Origin: a virus
Length of the DNA: 22,738 bases
IMG/VR virus record: IMGVR_UViG_3300030107_007660
Span: 9,012 to 31,749 of that record
Strand: one strand, 5' to 3'
Shown: positions 7,150 to 15,155 of the stretch, one piece after another
Layout of the letters: each line of letters starts with the position of its first letter
How positions within the stretch are numbered: the first letter of the stretch is position 1
Notes under the pieces: generated by a model
What the model was told of the DNA's origin: nothing
Seen by the model: the letters and a program-made list of their open reading frames with translations, nothing else
Databases searched by the model: none
Program-made: the position numbers and the translations under genes

Positions 7150-7708
7150 TTGGCAACCATCCTTCATCCCGGATTAACTTCGCGATGCTATCATTCTTTC
7201 TTGGAAAGCGATCTCTCATATCTAATTCAGCTGTAGATGCTTGCTGCTCTACTGACATGTCAGTTGAGCCCAAAGATCCTTCGCCTCGACCGGACATGGT
7301 TATTGACTTTTCATAGAGATCGCCCTGAATCTGCGTAGTTCTAAAGTGGACCACTGGGATAAGAACTAATTGAGCAATCTTATCGCCAGATGCGACGAAT
7401 TGTTCTTCAGTACCAATGTTGTGGAGATCAATAAAAACCTCACCATCGTATCCGCTGTCGACAATATGGGCGCCGACGACGAGAGATCTCTTTGCGCCCA
7501 TACTGGAGCGGTTACAAACTTGCAACATATAGCCATGCGGCACACCAAATCTCAAACCAGTTGGAAAAAGTTTGTTTTCGCCTGGTTGAACGGATGCAAC
7601 TTTTACGTTTGGATCTGTTGGGCAATAGAACACGTCTAAGCCAGCGTCACTCGGATTCGCTCTGTTGGGAGCCTTCGCCCCCTCTCTCACTTTTATTTCT
7701 AAGATCAC
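7139..7708 (-). CDS. dut: dUTPase with a C-terminal extension
   Basis: Trimeric-type dUTP diphosphatase, converting dUTP to dUMP and supplying dTMP synthesis. It starts with GTG, with GAGGAG 7 bases upstream. All five family motifs are visible: DAGLDVF (residues 21-27), NRSSMG (66-71, usually GRSSxA), IVDSGYDGE with Asp84 and Tyr87, GDKIAQLVL (108-116), and the C-terminal RGEGSLGSTD (141-150, usually RGxGGFGSTG). About 39 residues follow the last motif, where most dUTPases end; they include RDRFPRKNDSIAKLIRDEGW and end WLPNGF. The end overlaps the IMPDH/GMPR start by 11 bases, and the start overlaps the zinc-ribbon gene by 62 bases. Function is secure; the extension is unexplained. Confidence 0.94.
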   Translation of the reverse strand: MILEIKVREGAKAPNRANPSDAGLDVFYCPTDPNVKVASVQPGENKLFPTGLRFGVPHGYMLQVCNRSSMGAKRSLVVGAHIVDSGYDGEVFIDLHNIGTEEQFVASGDKIAQLVLIPVVHFRTTQIQGDLYEKSITMSGRGEGSLGSTDMSVEQQASTAELDMRDRFPRKNDSIAKLIRDEGWLPNGF

Positions 7709-7964
7709 CTTGTATCTCCTCTATTAGTTTATTTGCTTTATCCCAACACTCTGGGCAGTAAAGTCTTACAAGTTTTTCTTTCTCTCTTACAACAACATTC
7801 CAAGTAGTTGCATGCTCTTTGCATTTTTTATCAAAGGGTTTTTGACAGGCGGCACACTCATCTTCTAGCATATCAAACATCATGAGTTTTTTGGCCATCT
7901 TCTTTTCTGCCTTAACTTTTTTTTTCTGCGTGGCCCGGGCCATCTTTCTCTTCAAGCTTCCCAT
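7647..7964 (-). CDS. Zinc-ribbon-like hypothetical protein
   Basis: The first ATG (7964) gives 105 residues; an in-frame TTG at 7973 overlaps the polymerase stop, and a further ATG at 7943 has GAAGAG upstream, so the exact start is unsure. The N-terminus is very basic (KRKMARATQKKKVKAEKKMA). Two Cys pairs, CAAC and CPEC about 35 residues apart, with WNVVVREKEKLVRLY between them, suggest a zinc ribbon. The C-terminus is polar. Its 3' end overlaps the dUTPase start by 62 bases. I recall similar proteins in marine phages, annotated hypothetical. A nucleic-acid-binding role fits the charge and Cys pairs but is inference. Confidence 0.8.
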   Translation of the reverse strand: MGSLKRKMARATQKKKVKAEKKMAKKLMMFDMLEDECAACQKPFDKKCKEHATTWNVVVREKEKLVRLYCPECWDKANKLIEEIQGDLRNKSERGGEGSQQSESE

Positions 7965-7969
7965 AGTAA

Positions 7970-10900
7970 TCAACCCAATAGTCTAAACGTGTGTCTAATT
8001 GATCTAGTGCTAAATCCCCAGTCTTCACTGTAATCTAATTTAGCGGCATAAGGCCTGTTAAGGTGTATACTGTCGCCCTCCTTAACACCCCAACATTTAA
8101 TAGATGTAGAGGAGGAGGAGTCGTCAATAACTTTAACAATCCAGTAAGGTTTGCCATTTTTTGTCATCTTAGGTATAATCTCTCGTGGGATGAACCAAGC
8201 TACACCAAGAGCCTTGTCCCAAGACCCAATCGATGGTACCATGTGTCTTTGAATGGATTCTCTGATAGCTTTTGTCATGACCAGATTAAATGGAAAGATA
8301 CCTGTTAAAGAAGAAACATGATCGATCTTCTCTTCAATCGAAAAGTCCTCTTCTGACACGTGCTCCTTAATCTTCTCTGCCAGTTTCTTAGCAGTCTTTG
8401 GTCGATCTTGGACACACGCCATCCAGAAGTGTTTGCAGCCATTGAACCTTTCATCGATTAGGTGGTCTAAAGCGCCAGAGCGGCAAAGAACATCTAGGGA
8501 CTTCTTGTTTAGTTTTGTTTTCTCGCCGAACAAAAGCTCCTCGACCGTATTGTAAGGTCGATTGTTGATAATCTGCTCAACTGCTTTATCGCCCAAGCCC
8601 TTAATAGAACTGAACGGCTGAATTAAAGTTTTGCCATCCTTATCAATTTCCCACTGTGCAGTTGATGTATTAATATTAATGTTTTTGATACGAAAGCCAT
8701 ACTTCTGAGCTAAGCTGATCGCTGCTTCTTTACGTGACTCAGGCTCCTTATCTAGGAAAGCAGCAGTCCAACACTCTGGATAATAGTTCAAGAGCCAAGC
8801 ACACTGAAAAGAAAGGATACTGTAAGCAACAGCATGAGACTTATTAAAGCCATACCCACTAAAATATTCAAAATTTCTCCAGAGGCCCTCTGCGGACTCT
8901 CGATCGATTGACTTATCAGCACAGCCTTCAATAAATCTTGCTCTGATACTTTCTTTTTCTTGAGCACCTTTATCTGTTCCTTTCTTAGTTAGAAGCTTTC
9001 GAAGTTTGTTGCCCTCTTCTAGAGAGATGTCCTTACCAAGCTTGTGAGCTAACAATGCAATTTGTTCTTGGAAGATCATGAACCCTGCCGTTTCTTTAGT
9101 CACCTCTTCAACAACATCGTTTAGATACGTCACACCTTGCTCTTTCTTGGCCTTAACATATGACTTGTCAACGCCGGCGCTCAACGGGCCCGGTCGATAG
9201 ATCGAAGTAATAGCCGAGATATCAATAATGTCCTTAGGCTTAACTTTGCGAGCCAGCCTCTGGGCTCCTGCGTTTGTAAATTGAAAAATGCCGACGAACT
9301 TTCCTTTATGAAACACGTTCTTGTACACCTTTTGATCGTTCAAATCAATTTTGTCGGGGTGCAAGTTTTCATCATAGTAGCGCTTGATATCCTGAAATGT
9401 TGGATTCTCGATACCATGATGGCGCTTAAGAACATGACCAACTGCAGACTGAATCATTTCTAGTGTGGACAACCCCAGAATGTCAAACTTGATAAAGCCT
9501 AGCGGCTCAAGATGTCGTACATTCATGCCCTCAGACCATGGAGTTTGTACTACGCCACCTGAACAGATCAAAGGCATATACTTGTCTAGGTCTTCGCCGA
9601 TAACTACGCCGCCGGCATGTCGGCTAGTCGACCTGACTTGCCCGACCAGGGCCTCGACGTGTGTTTTGATATGTGGATACTTTCTTAGAAACTTGTTCAG
9701 TGACTCTGAGTATTCCATGACCTCCTCAAAGGTCGGTGCATAGACGCCGGCACGAATGCCATGCTTGGCCTTGGCCTTGGGTGTAGCTTCTTTAACCATG
9801 CGGCTAGTCACCGGGTTAACCTCGGTGAACGGCACTTTGTAGAACTTGCTAATATCTTTAATAAGGGAGCGAAGTTGCAAGGTGTTGAAGTTAGAAATAG
9901 GCACAACAGTGGTTTCCCCCCACTCTTTTGCTAAGATTTCTTTAAGGCCAAAAGCATCACTTACGTCGTAATCAATGTCTGGATAGTCTTTAGCGTCCGA
10001 CCTTAAGAATCTGCTGAACAGCAAGCCATACTTAATCGGATCAACCTGTGTGATTCCTAAGACGTAAGAAACAAGTGAACCTGCAGCGGAGCCTCGACCC
10101 GGGCCGGCTAGCATGTGATTATTAGCCGTGTCTGATATTGCCTTCATAGTAAGGAAATATTTACTGAACCCTCTGTTGTTGATCACGGTAAGCTCATGCT
10201 TGAGGCGATCAATGTACTCTTGATTGTCGGCAAACCCCATTTTTCTCAGGCCTGTTATGGACTCCTTGATTAAAGTTTGCTCGCCGGTCTCACCGTCTGG
10301 GATTACAAAGCCTGGTAGCCGAACTGTGTCGTCTGGCATAAAGTCTTCAATCCTTTCATTGGCAATCCAGTGGGTCTTGACTAATGAATCATACACAACG
10401 TCGTCATCGTATTCGACGCCACACTCTTCCGAGTATTTTTTGTAGGAGGCCCACATTTGATCGCCGTTCTTAGGATAAAGCTCCATGCCCATTTCGTCGA
10501 TATCAATGGGAAGTTCAGACTTCATGTATTCTGGTACTTTTGATTTACCAAGCCAACCTAGTCGTTTATAAAGCTCGCGGTCCTTCCATGCTTCAGAGCT
10601 GGGGTAATGAGAGTCAGCGGTAGAAATAAGTTCGATGCCGAACTCTTCATGCATCTTGATGACATACTTGTTTAGCTCGTGCTGCTCAGGCACATTGTTC
10701 CACTGCAACTCTCCATACCAGCGGTCTCCGAGACATTCAACCATTCTTCGTGTGGTCGTTCGCATGGCCTCTAGGACGGCTTCTTCGCCTTCTTCACGAT
10801 TGTTCCAGTAATCTTTTGCGTACACTCCGCCGAGACAAGCAGAAGAGGCGATGACACCTTCACCGTGCTCTTTCAGAAGTTTGTAATCTAGACGAGGCTT

Positions 10901-11389
10901 GCGATAGAAATTGTTACCCTGATGGGAGTCAGACACTATTTTAAAGATGTTGTTTAGGCCTGTTTGATTCATGGCAACCAGCACAAGGTGCCCACTAGAA
11001 TTAATTACACTCTTAGATTTACTCTTTGATGCACCTTCGTCTTCGGCCTCAACCTTGTCCGTATCGTTGATAACCTTTCTAGCTTGCTTCTTGTCCTCTT
11101 TGATTCGGTCATACTCCTTTTTCCACTCTTCGACAGAGGGAACGAAGTAAGCTTCAACGCCAAAGATTGGTTTAAAGTCGCGGCCTTGGGCTTTCATCTT
11201 TCTAGCATGTAGTACTTGATATGACATGCCGTTCATGTTGCCGTGGTCTGTCAAAGCCAGAGCAGACATGCCGTTCTTATATGCAAAGTCCATGTGATCT
11301 TGTGGATATCCAAATCCGTCAAATACAGAGCCAGCGACGCTGTGGGCGTGTAGGCCTACGAAAGGAATCTTGGGTTGTTCCCGCTCCAT
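7970..11389 (-). CDS. dnaE: DNA polymerase III alpha subunit (DnaE type, 1139 aa)
   Basis: The replicative DNA polymerase of the window. TAGGAG lies 5 bases before the ATG. The N-terminal PHP domain (1-270) keeps all nine positions that bind metals in T. thermophilus DnaE: His14, His16, Asp24, His49, Glu79, His134, Cys185, Asp259 and His261. The palm has GPGRGSAAGSLVSYVLGIT (429-447), the catalytic pair in PDIDYD (Asp473, Asp475) and the third Asp in FIKFDILGL (Asp636). The rest carries the finger region and tandem helix-hairpin-helix (PFSSIKGLGDKAVEQII), with an OB-like end. No intein is visible. T4-type phages normally use a family B polymerase, so this is a replisome swap. An intact PHP site suggests intrinsic proofreading, as no DnaQ-type exonuclease is in the window. 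Confidence 0.97.
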   Translation of the reverse strand: MEREQPKIPFVGLHAHSVAGSVFDGFGYPQDHMDFAYKNGMSALALTDHGNMNGMSYQVLHARKMKAQGRDFKPIFGVEAYFVPSVEEWKKEYDRIKEDKKQARKVINDTDKVEAEDEGASKSKSKSVINSSGHLVLVAMNQTGLNNIFKIVSDSHQGNNFYRKPRLDYKLLKEHGEGVIASSACLGGVYAKDYWNNREEGEEAVLEAMRTTTRRMVECLGDRWYGELQWNNVPEQHELNKYVIKMHEEFGIELISTADSHYPSSEAWKDRELYKRLGWLGKSKVPEYMKSELPIDIDEMGMELYPKNGDQMWASYKKYSEECGVEYDDDVVYDSLVKTHWIANERIEDFMPDDTVRLPGFVIPDGETGEQTLIKESITGLRKMGFADNQEYIDRLKHELTVINNRGFSKYFLTMKAISDTANNHMLAGPGRGSAAGSLVSYVLGITQVDPIKYGLLFSRFLRSDAKDYPDIDYDVSDAFGLKEILAKEWGETTVVPISNFNTLQLRSLIKDISKFYKVPFTEVNPVTSRMVKEATPKAKAKHGIRAGVYAPTFEEVMEYSESLNKFLRKYPHIKTHVEALVGQVRSTSRHAGGVVIGEDLDKYMPLICSGGVVQTPWSEGMNVRHLEPLGFIKFDILGLSTLEMIQSAVGHVLKRHHGIENPTFQDIKRYYDENLHPDKIDLNDQKVYKNVFHKGKFVGIFQFTNAGAQRLARKVKPKDIIDISAITSIYRPGPLSAGVDKSYVKAKKEQGVTYLNDVVEEVTKETAGFMIFQEQIALLAHKLGKDISLEEGNKLRKLLTKKGTDKGAQEKESIRARFIEGCADKSIDRESAEGLWRNFEYFSGYGFNKSHAVAYSILSFQCAWLLNYYPECWTAAFLDKEPESRKEAAISLAQKYGFRIKNININTSTAQWEIDKDGKTLIQPFSSIKGLGDKAVEQIINNRPYNTVEELLFGEKTKLNKKSLDVLCRSGALDHLIDERFNGCKHFWMACVQDRPKTAKKLAEKIKEHVSEEDFSIEEKIDHVSSLTGIFPFNLVMTKAIRESIQRHMVPSIGSWDKALGVAWFIPREIIPKMTKNGKPYWIVKVIDDSSSSTSIKCWGVKEGDSIHLNRPYAAKLDYSEDWGFSTRSIRHTFRLLG

Positions 11390-11443
11390 GTGTTCTCCTA
11401 GTTAGTTTCCATATTAATGTAATAATATGTTTTTTAAAGTAAA

Positions 11444-11656
11444 CTAAAGTGTGTCAAGGTTCTTCTTGATCAAATACTGTATAGTCATCTCTAAATTTAA
11501 GAACTTCGGCAAAGGAATAAATGGCAAAAGAGAATGCAAGAAGAATGCCAAAGCAGACATGGTGATACGCGCTGAGATGCAGAACGCAAAATAGAAGTGG
11601 GAAAAGTATCCGCTATGGCCATTTTCTTTAGCATGCTTTGTGAATGGATTATACAT
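11444..11656 (-). CDS. DUF6356-like small membrane protein
   Basis: About 70 residues starting MYNPFTKHAKENGHSGYFSH. The ATG at 11656 has TAGGAG 6 bases upstream; an ATG at 11659 and a TTG at 11662 lie too close to it. The layout FTKH, then YFSHFYFAFCISARITMSAL, then HSLLPFIP matches what I know of DUF6356, a short membrane-associated family often found in phages and near sugar-nucleotide genes. One or two hydrophobic helices cover about residues 20-50. The start overlaps the end of the nucleotidyltransferase-like gene by 8 bases, so they are probably co-translated. Function is unknown. Confidence 0.72.
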   Translation of the reverse strand: MYNPFTKHAKENGHSGYFSHFYFAFCISARITMSALAFFLHSLLPFIPLPKFLNLEMTIQYLIKKNLDTL

Positions 11657-12494
11657 CATCAACTCCTATCTCATTCCACTCTGAGTACTTTAGTATACTC
11701 GGTTTTTTTATATCTTTATAAATAGATAGAAAATTACAATATTCCTCCCAGCAGTCAACCGAATGATATTGTTCTACTGAAACATTTTTATAATTTGAAA
11801 GGTCAACATTCATGAATACTTTTTGTAAATCAAAGTTTCTATATGAATACCTATCTTTCAGGGGCAGCTTTTGTGTTCTGCTCTCGTTCCACAGTCCGGA
11901 GGAGGTAGTAATCGATTCTTCAAGTAAAACCTCTATTTGCTGATTGTTTAAATTGAATCCTAAATATTTATTATCCTTAAAGGTTTTTTGATTATTTGAA
12001 AGCATGAAGGGGCCGCGGCGCACTTCTTTTCTATAATCACGTAGAATCCATGGCTCGTAATAACCATACGGCCAAGATATATAGAATAGATCCGGTGACA
12101 AATGAACGCTTAGTGATGCCAGAACATTATTTGCAGTTTGCGCGCCGAATATGGCAGACCATGCTAAGTTGTCTCTTTTGTTTATGTCTTTAATAGCCAA
12201 AGGAACATAATAAACACGTATTGGTTTCTTAACGTCATTTTTTTTTACTTCAAAATGACGATAATTGTAAACTGGATCCTGTATCTTTTCCCCGATTTGG
12301 TATCTTATAAGCGGCGTTACATCATCATCACAAACAATCCAGATAGAATCACATCCTGCATATGCGCATTCAGCGACTGACCTTTCAACTGCTAAATAAT
12401 CCGGACCTATGGGCATCAAACTGTCGTGCCATGGCATATTAAAGTTTGTTTTTAAGCCTGCAACAGGTACAATGCCAGCTAAATGCTTCTTCAA
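11649..12494 (-). CDS. Nucleotidyltransferase/glycosyltransferase-like conserved phage protein
   Basis: A 281-residue protein beginning MKKHLAGIVPVAGLKTNFNM from a TTG start directly after the TAA of the metalloprotease gene, with GAGGAA just upstream. No suitable ATG lies nearby and the family starts with this sequence as I remember it, so TTG is accepted. The N-terminal GIVPVAG, a Rossmann-like segment ending in IWIVCDDDVTPLIRYQIG, and YYVPLAIKD resemble the GT-A/nucleotidyltransferase fold. Aromatic motifs follow (FYISWPYGYYEPW). Related proteins occur in marine T4-like phages with no assigned function. The DDD cluster could bind metal. It precedes the DUF6356-like gene, which hints at sugar-nucleotide or surface chemistry. 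Confidence 0.75.
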   Translation of the reverse strand: MKKHLAGIVPVAGLKTNFNMPWHDSLMPIGPDYLAVERSVAECAYAGCDSIWIVCDDDVTPLIRYQIGEKIQDPVYNYRHFEVKKNDVKKPIRVYYVPLAIKDINKRDNLAWSAIFGAQTANNVLASLSVHLSPDLFYISWPYGYYEPWILRDYRKEVRRGPFMLSNNQKTFKDNKYLGFNLNNQQIEVLLEESITTSSGLWNESRTQKLPLKDRYSYRNFDLQKVFMNVDLSNYKNVSVEQYHSVDCWEEYCNFLSIYKDIKKPSILKYSEWNEIGVDDV

Positions 12495-13523
12495 TTATTC
12501 CTCTGCGGTGGCAAATTCTGTACGAGGAATTTTTTGGGTGCCTGGAGTCTGTCGCGCTGGATTTTTAAAATCAATCTTAGCAACGCTGTTGAGAAGATCT
12601 ACGTTTTCTTGCGTGACAAAACCTTTCCGGCATTCAATATTGTCTATAAACATGTTTTGTTCCAGAAGTTCATTACTCCAGCCTCGCGCGCTTAATTGTT
12701 CACGCCATGACTGTTTTTGTTCGTCTTCGGCGTTTTTCCATACGCATATCATTTTTATATCGTCCAGGCTAAAGGCACCGCGTTCAAAAACTATCTCTTG
12801 AAGATTAGCCAAGATCTCTGTTACGTCCTGTGCATATGGTATCTGCACCGGCTTTTGCCAGTCTCTTTTACTATGAGCTTGCTGTGGTTTAATGTCTTCC
12901 ATGGCAAAGCCCAATACTGAATTAAAAAGCATTTGTATTTGTTTTTGTTGGTGCACCGCAAGACCTGATGAGAAATCATAACCTGGCTGTTCTTTTCCCT
13001 TGAGTTTGCCTGGATAGTCTATTCTGTTTGTTGACCACAGATAGTCCATAGCGTGAGTTAACTCATGATATATCGTTGTGCGTATTTTTTCATCTCTTTC
13101 TGCTTCAGAAGAAAATGTGTCATCCAACAAGAAGTCTGTGCAAAGACGTACTGCGCTATCTTCTGGTCCGTAACTTGCGTAACAGCGCACGGTCGGGTCG
13201 AAGTCTATGGTGAGACTTTCAATGTATTCTTTTATAACCGGCACGATATCAGATTCATAAAGATTCTCTACTGTTTTTTCATCCATGCCGGATTGTTTAA
13301 TTATTAGACTGATCGCTTGAGTGCTTTTGTAGCCGCTGGTCCATGAATCTACAAATATTTTTCGGGCGAGGCTAGCCACTCGCTCTGCGGTGGTGCGATT
13401 TTTTTCGACGGACTTCGAGGATCTGGCGCTCATGCGCGCGATGGCTGCGCCGTCTGCAGCTCTTTTTTCCCCGTGCTCATTAATAGAGCAAAATCGTCGC
13501 CAATTTTCCATTATAAGCTTCAT
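12495..13523 (-). CDS. HExxH zinc metalloprotease with possible capsid-targeting leader
   Basis: A putative zincin. The preferred start is the ATG at 13523, one base after the stop of the preceding gene, giving 342 residues; ATGs at 13541 and 13511 are alternatives. The zinc motif HELTH (His153, Glu154, His157) sits in TTIYHELTHAMDYLWS, and Glu236 in DVTEILANLQEI is a candidate third ligand. The N-terminus MKLIMENWRRFCSINE resembles, in layout, the T4 capsid-targeting leader (MKTYQEFIAE): an aromatic residue, then Phe, then Ile-x-Glu, which matches the gp21 cleavage rule. A basic Ser/Ala/Arg stretch follows. If cleaved after Glu16, a packaged protease of about 326 residues would be released. 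The protease motif is clear; packaging is inference. Confidence 0.85.
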   Translation of the reverse strand: MKLIMENWRRFCSINEHGEKRAADGAAIARMSARSSKSVEKNRTTAERVASLARKIFVDSWTSGYKSTQAISLIIKQSGMDEKTVENLYESDIVPVIKEYIESLTIDFDPTVRCYASYGPEDSAVRLCTDFLLDDTFSSEAERDEKIRTTIYHELTHAMDYLWSTNRIDYPGKLKGKEQPGYDFSSGLAVHQQKQIQMLFNSVLGFAMEDIKPQQAHSKRDWQKPVQIPYAQDVTEILANLQEIVFERGAFSLDDIKMICVWKNAEDEQKQSWREQLSARGWSNELLEQNMFIDNIECRKGFVTQENVDLLNSVAKIDFKNPARQTPGTQKIPRTEFATAEE

Positions 13524-13524
13524 G

Positions 13525-14175
13525 TTAATAAATAGTGCCATATACGGGATAAATATCCCTTTTCCAAAAAGTCATCTTTGGATCTTTAATTCCAGATTTC
13601 TCAAGCAGATCAACAACTTTAAATCTAGCCATTGTTTGACCATACTCAAAGTTTTTTAACTGATCCTTAGTCAATTTTGATTCGCAAAGCAGATCTAAGT
13701 ACCTTTGATCGCCATCGATACGTAAGCTCTTAAAAAACACTATCTTTTGCACAAACCTGTCTTTTGTTATTATAACGTTGTTAGCCACATCAAACAAGCC
13801 GTGACAATCAAACCAATCTACAACTCGGTAATGAAGTAACTCTCGATTTAAACACTTCCCTTCTACATTCTCGTCATCAAATAGATGTAAGTTGTTGTAA
13901 TTTATTGTGTAAGCCTTGCGATCCGTGAACACCTTAATGACCTTACGCTCTGGAAATATTCTTATACCTCTTGACTTATCTGTAAAAGGTACGAGAGCCA
14001 TCTCGTAAAGTTGGTAGATTTTATCTGCCCACTCGTCTTCTAAGCCTTCGTATGAATGGTGGTGGGGTGATCGGTTCTTGATCAGGAAATATTTGTTGTC
14101 GTAAGCGAATCTAACAGCATCCAGATCAGCGCCGATAACAACAGTTTCCCACTCATAATCAACAACCACATCCAT
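13525..14175 (-). CDS. Conserved hypothetical protein (marine T4-like phages)
   Basis: A 216-residue protein starting MDVVVDYEWETVVIGADLDA. The ATG overlaps the transglycosylase end by 17 bases. The N-terminus (TVVIGADLDAVRFAY) looks like a strand-turn-helix of a Rossmann-type unit but lacks a clear GxGxxG, so nucleotide binding is not claimed. A HHH cluster follows in PHHHSYEG. The C-terminal half has features I recall from a conserved hypothetical family of marine T4-like phages (RFVQKIVFFKSLRIDG, NFEYGQTMARFKVVDLL). There is no membrane segment or signal peptide. It lies between the lytic transglycosylase and the metalloprotease. Function unknown. Confidence 0.72.
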   Translation of the reverse strand: MDVVVDYEWETVVIGADLDAVRFAYDNKYFLIKNRSPHHHSYEGLEDEWADKIYQLYEMALVPFTDKSRGIRIFPERKVIKVFTDRKAYTINYNNLHLFDDENVEGKCLNRELLHYRVVDWFDCHGLFDVANNVIITKDRFVQKIVFFKSLRIDGDQRYLDLLCESKLTKDQLKNFEYGQTMARFKVVDLLEKSGIKDPKMTFWKRDIYPVYGTIY

Positions 14176-14869
14176 CCATTGGTGCGCACTCTTCTGCTAC
14201 TTGTCTATCTTCGCGAATCTTTCTGTGCCACTTTTTCAAAAGCTTATAGTGCAAAGGTCGCTCTTTGCATCGGCCGCCGGCCTTCTTATAGCGAATTCCA
14301 GTCACCCAGGCCGCTAACCATATTTTTTTAGCGCTCCTATACTTACACTGTTTCTTGACTTTTGGTATCATCTTTACTATGTGACTCATCCATGCCACTG
14401 CCGCGTCCTGCGGATTTGTCCTGTCTAGGCCTGGATACATCTTTTCATATATTGGCCATAGCTGCAGCATCCCAATAGCCATCGGAGTTTTTTTGTTCTT
14501 GCTGAACTTTCTATCTCCTTTAGCTTTATGATTATAGCCAGATTCCATGCAAGCAGCTGCTAAGAGCATGCCCCTCATCTCTGGTGCGGGATTAAAAGAT
14601 TTTTCGATATCTATAAGAGAGTCAATTAATTGTGGCTTTCTTTTTTTGCTTCGCTTGCAATCGTATAAAGCATAATATCGAATCTCGTCGTAAGTAATAT
14701 CAGCATCTACAACGTTAACATATAGCCTATTTTTTTTATCGGCTACGTTAATTAAGTTTTGATAAACCTCCGCCCCCTGTACTTCTGATGGGCTTGTGGG
14801 GTTAACAAAGACTTTGGAAGGGCTTGCTGCCGTTATAATCAAAGTCGCAAGAAAAATTGAGATGTGCAT
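14159..14869 (-). CDS. Secreted lytic transglycosylase (SLT-like)
   Basis: A 236-residue peptidoglycan-cleaving enzyme. GAGGAA lies upstream of the ATG. Residues 1-16 form a hydrophobic signal segment (MHISIFLATLIITAAS), implying export to the periplasm. The SLT core shows the catalytic Glu109 in AAACMESGYNHKAKGD, then AIGMLQLWP (131-139), matching the family's A-x-G-(L/M)-x-Q signature, and an AAVAWMSHI helix. Basic Lys/Arg-rich C-terminal sequence follows, ending in a Cys cluster (CAPMDGCGC). It could serve as the lysis enzyme or act during DNA entry. No holin or spanin is adjacent. Family assignment is good; the lysis role is inferred. Confidence 0.88.
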   Translation of the reverse strand: MHISIFLATLIITAASPSKVFVNPTSPSEVQGAEVYQNLINVADKKNRLYVNVVDADITYDEIRYYALYDCKRSKKRKPQLIDSLIDIEKSFNPAPEMRGMLLAAACMESGYNHKAKGDRKFSKNKKTPMAIGMLQLWPIYEKMYPGLDRTNPQDAAVAWMSHIVKMIPKVKKQCKYRSAKKIWLAAWVTGIRYKKAGGRCKERPLHYKLLKKWHRKIREDRQVAEECAPMDGCGC

Positions 14870-14891
14870 TTAATTTCCTCTTAACAAATAA

Positions 14892-15155
14892 TTAGTTACG
14901 TAATTTTGCTACGACATGATTTTCTAGCACTAAATGATATATTTCGCCGAAAACATCAACTTTTTCTATCATGTGCCTGGGCAAAATTAATCTCTCGCCT
15001 TTTTCTAGAGTAGATTCTGGATTAGCCGCTAAGAGTTCTGCAACACAAAAACTATCTTGCTGCTCGACGTAAGAATCTGGTACTAAGACTCCAGATTCTT
15101 TTTTCTCCTCAGTGATCGGCAATACTAGCAAATATTTGTTAACTGGTGATAACAT
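14892..15155 (-). CDS. groES: GroES-like co-chaperonin
   Basis: An 87-residue protein with the small beta-barrel pattern of GroES/gp31: an N-terminal PVNKYLLVLPI strand, the mobile-loop region TEEKKESGVLVPDSY with a hydrophobic VLV tripeptide where GroES carries IVL, a KGERLILP turn and a C-terminal LVLENHVVAKL strand. It is slightly shorter than bacterial GroES (about 95). GGGG lies 7 bases before the ATG, which directly follows the TAG of the upstream gene. It sits about 13 kb upstream, in the transcription direction, of the phage groEL and is in a different transcription block. It may cap the phage GroEL, the host GroEL, or both. Confidence 0.88.
   Translation of the reverse strand: MLSPVNKYLLVLPITEEKKESGVLVPDSYVEQQDSFCVAELLAANPESTLEKGERLILPRHMIEKVDVFGEIYHLVLENHVVAKLRN

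Noticed and set aside
7970-11389. Possible intein in DNA polymerase III alpha
   Set aside because: DnaE is a common intein host, but the conserved blocks run continuously with normal spacing and the length is normal for the family.
11450-11460. TTGACA (-35 consensus) upstream of the DNA polymerase gene
   Set aside because: It falls in the last codons of the DUF6356-like gene and no acceptable -10 box lies 16-18 bases downstream.
11717-11724. TATAAATA on the plus strand
   Set aside because: It lies inside the nucleotidyltransferase-like gene and faces against all genes in the window, so it is most likely chance in AT-rich sequence. The same holds for another plus-strand copy at 15938-15945 inside the ribonucleotide reductase gene.
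12495-13541. Longer metalloprotease start at 13541
   Set aside because: It would overlap the preceding gene and has only a weak ribosome-binding site, and it would place six residues before the recognisable leader. It remains possible.
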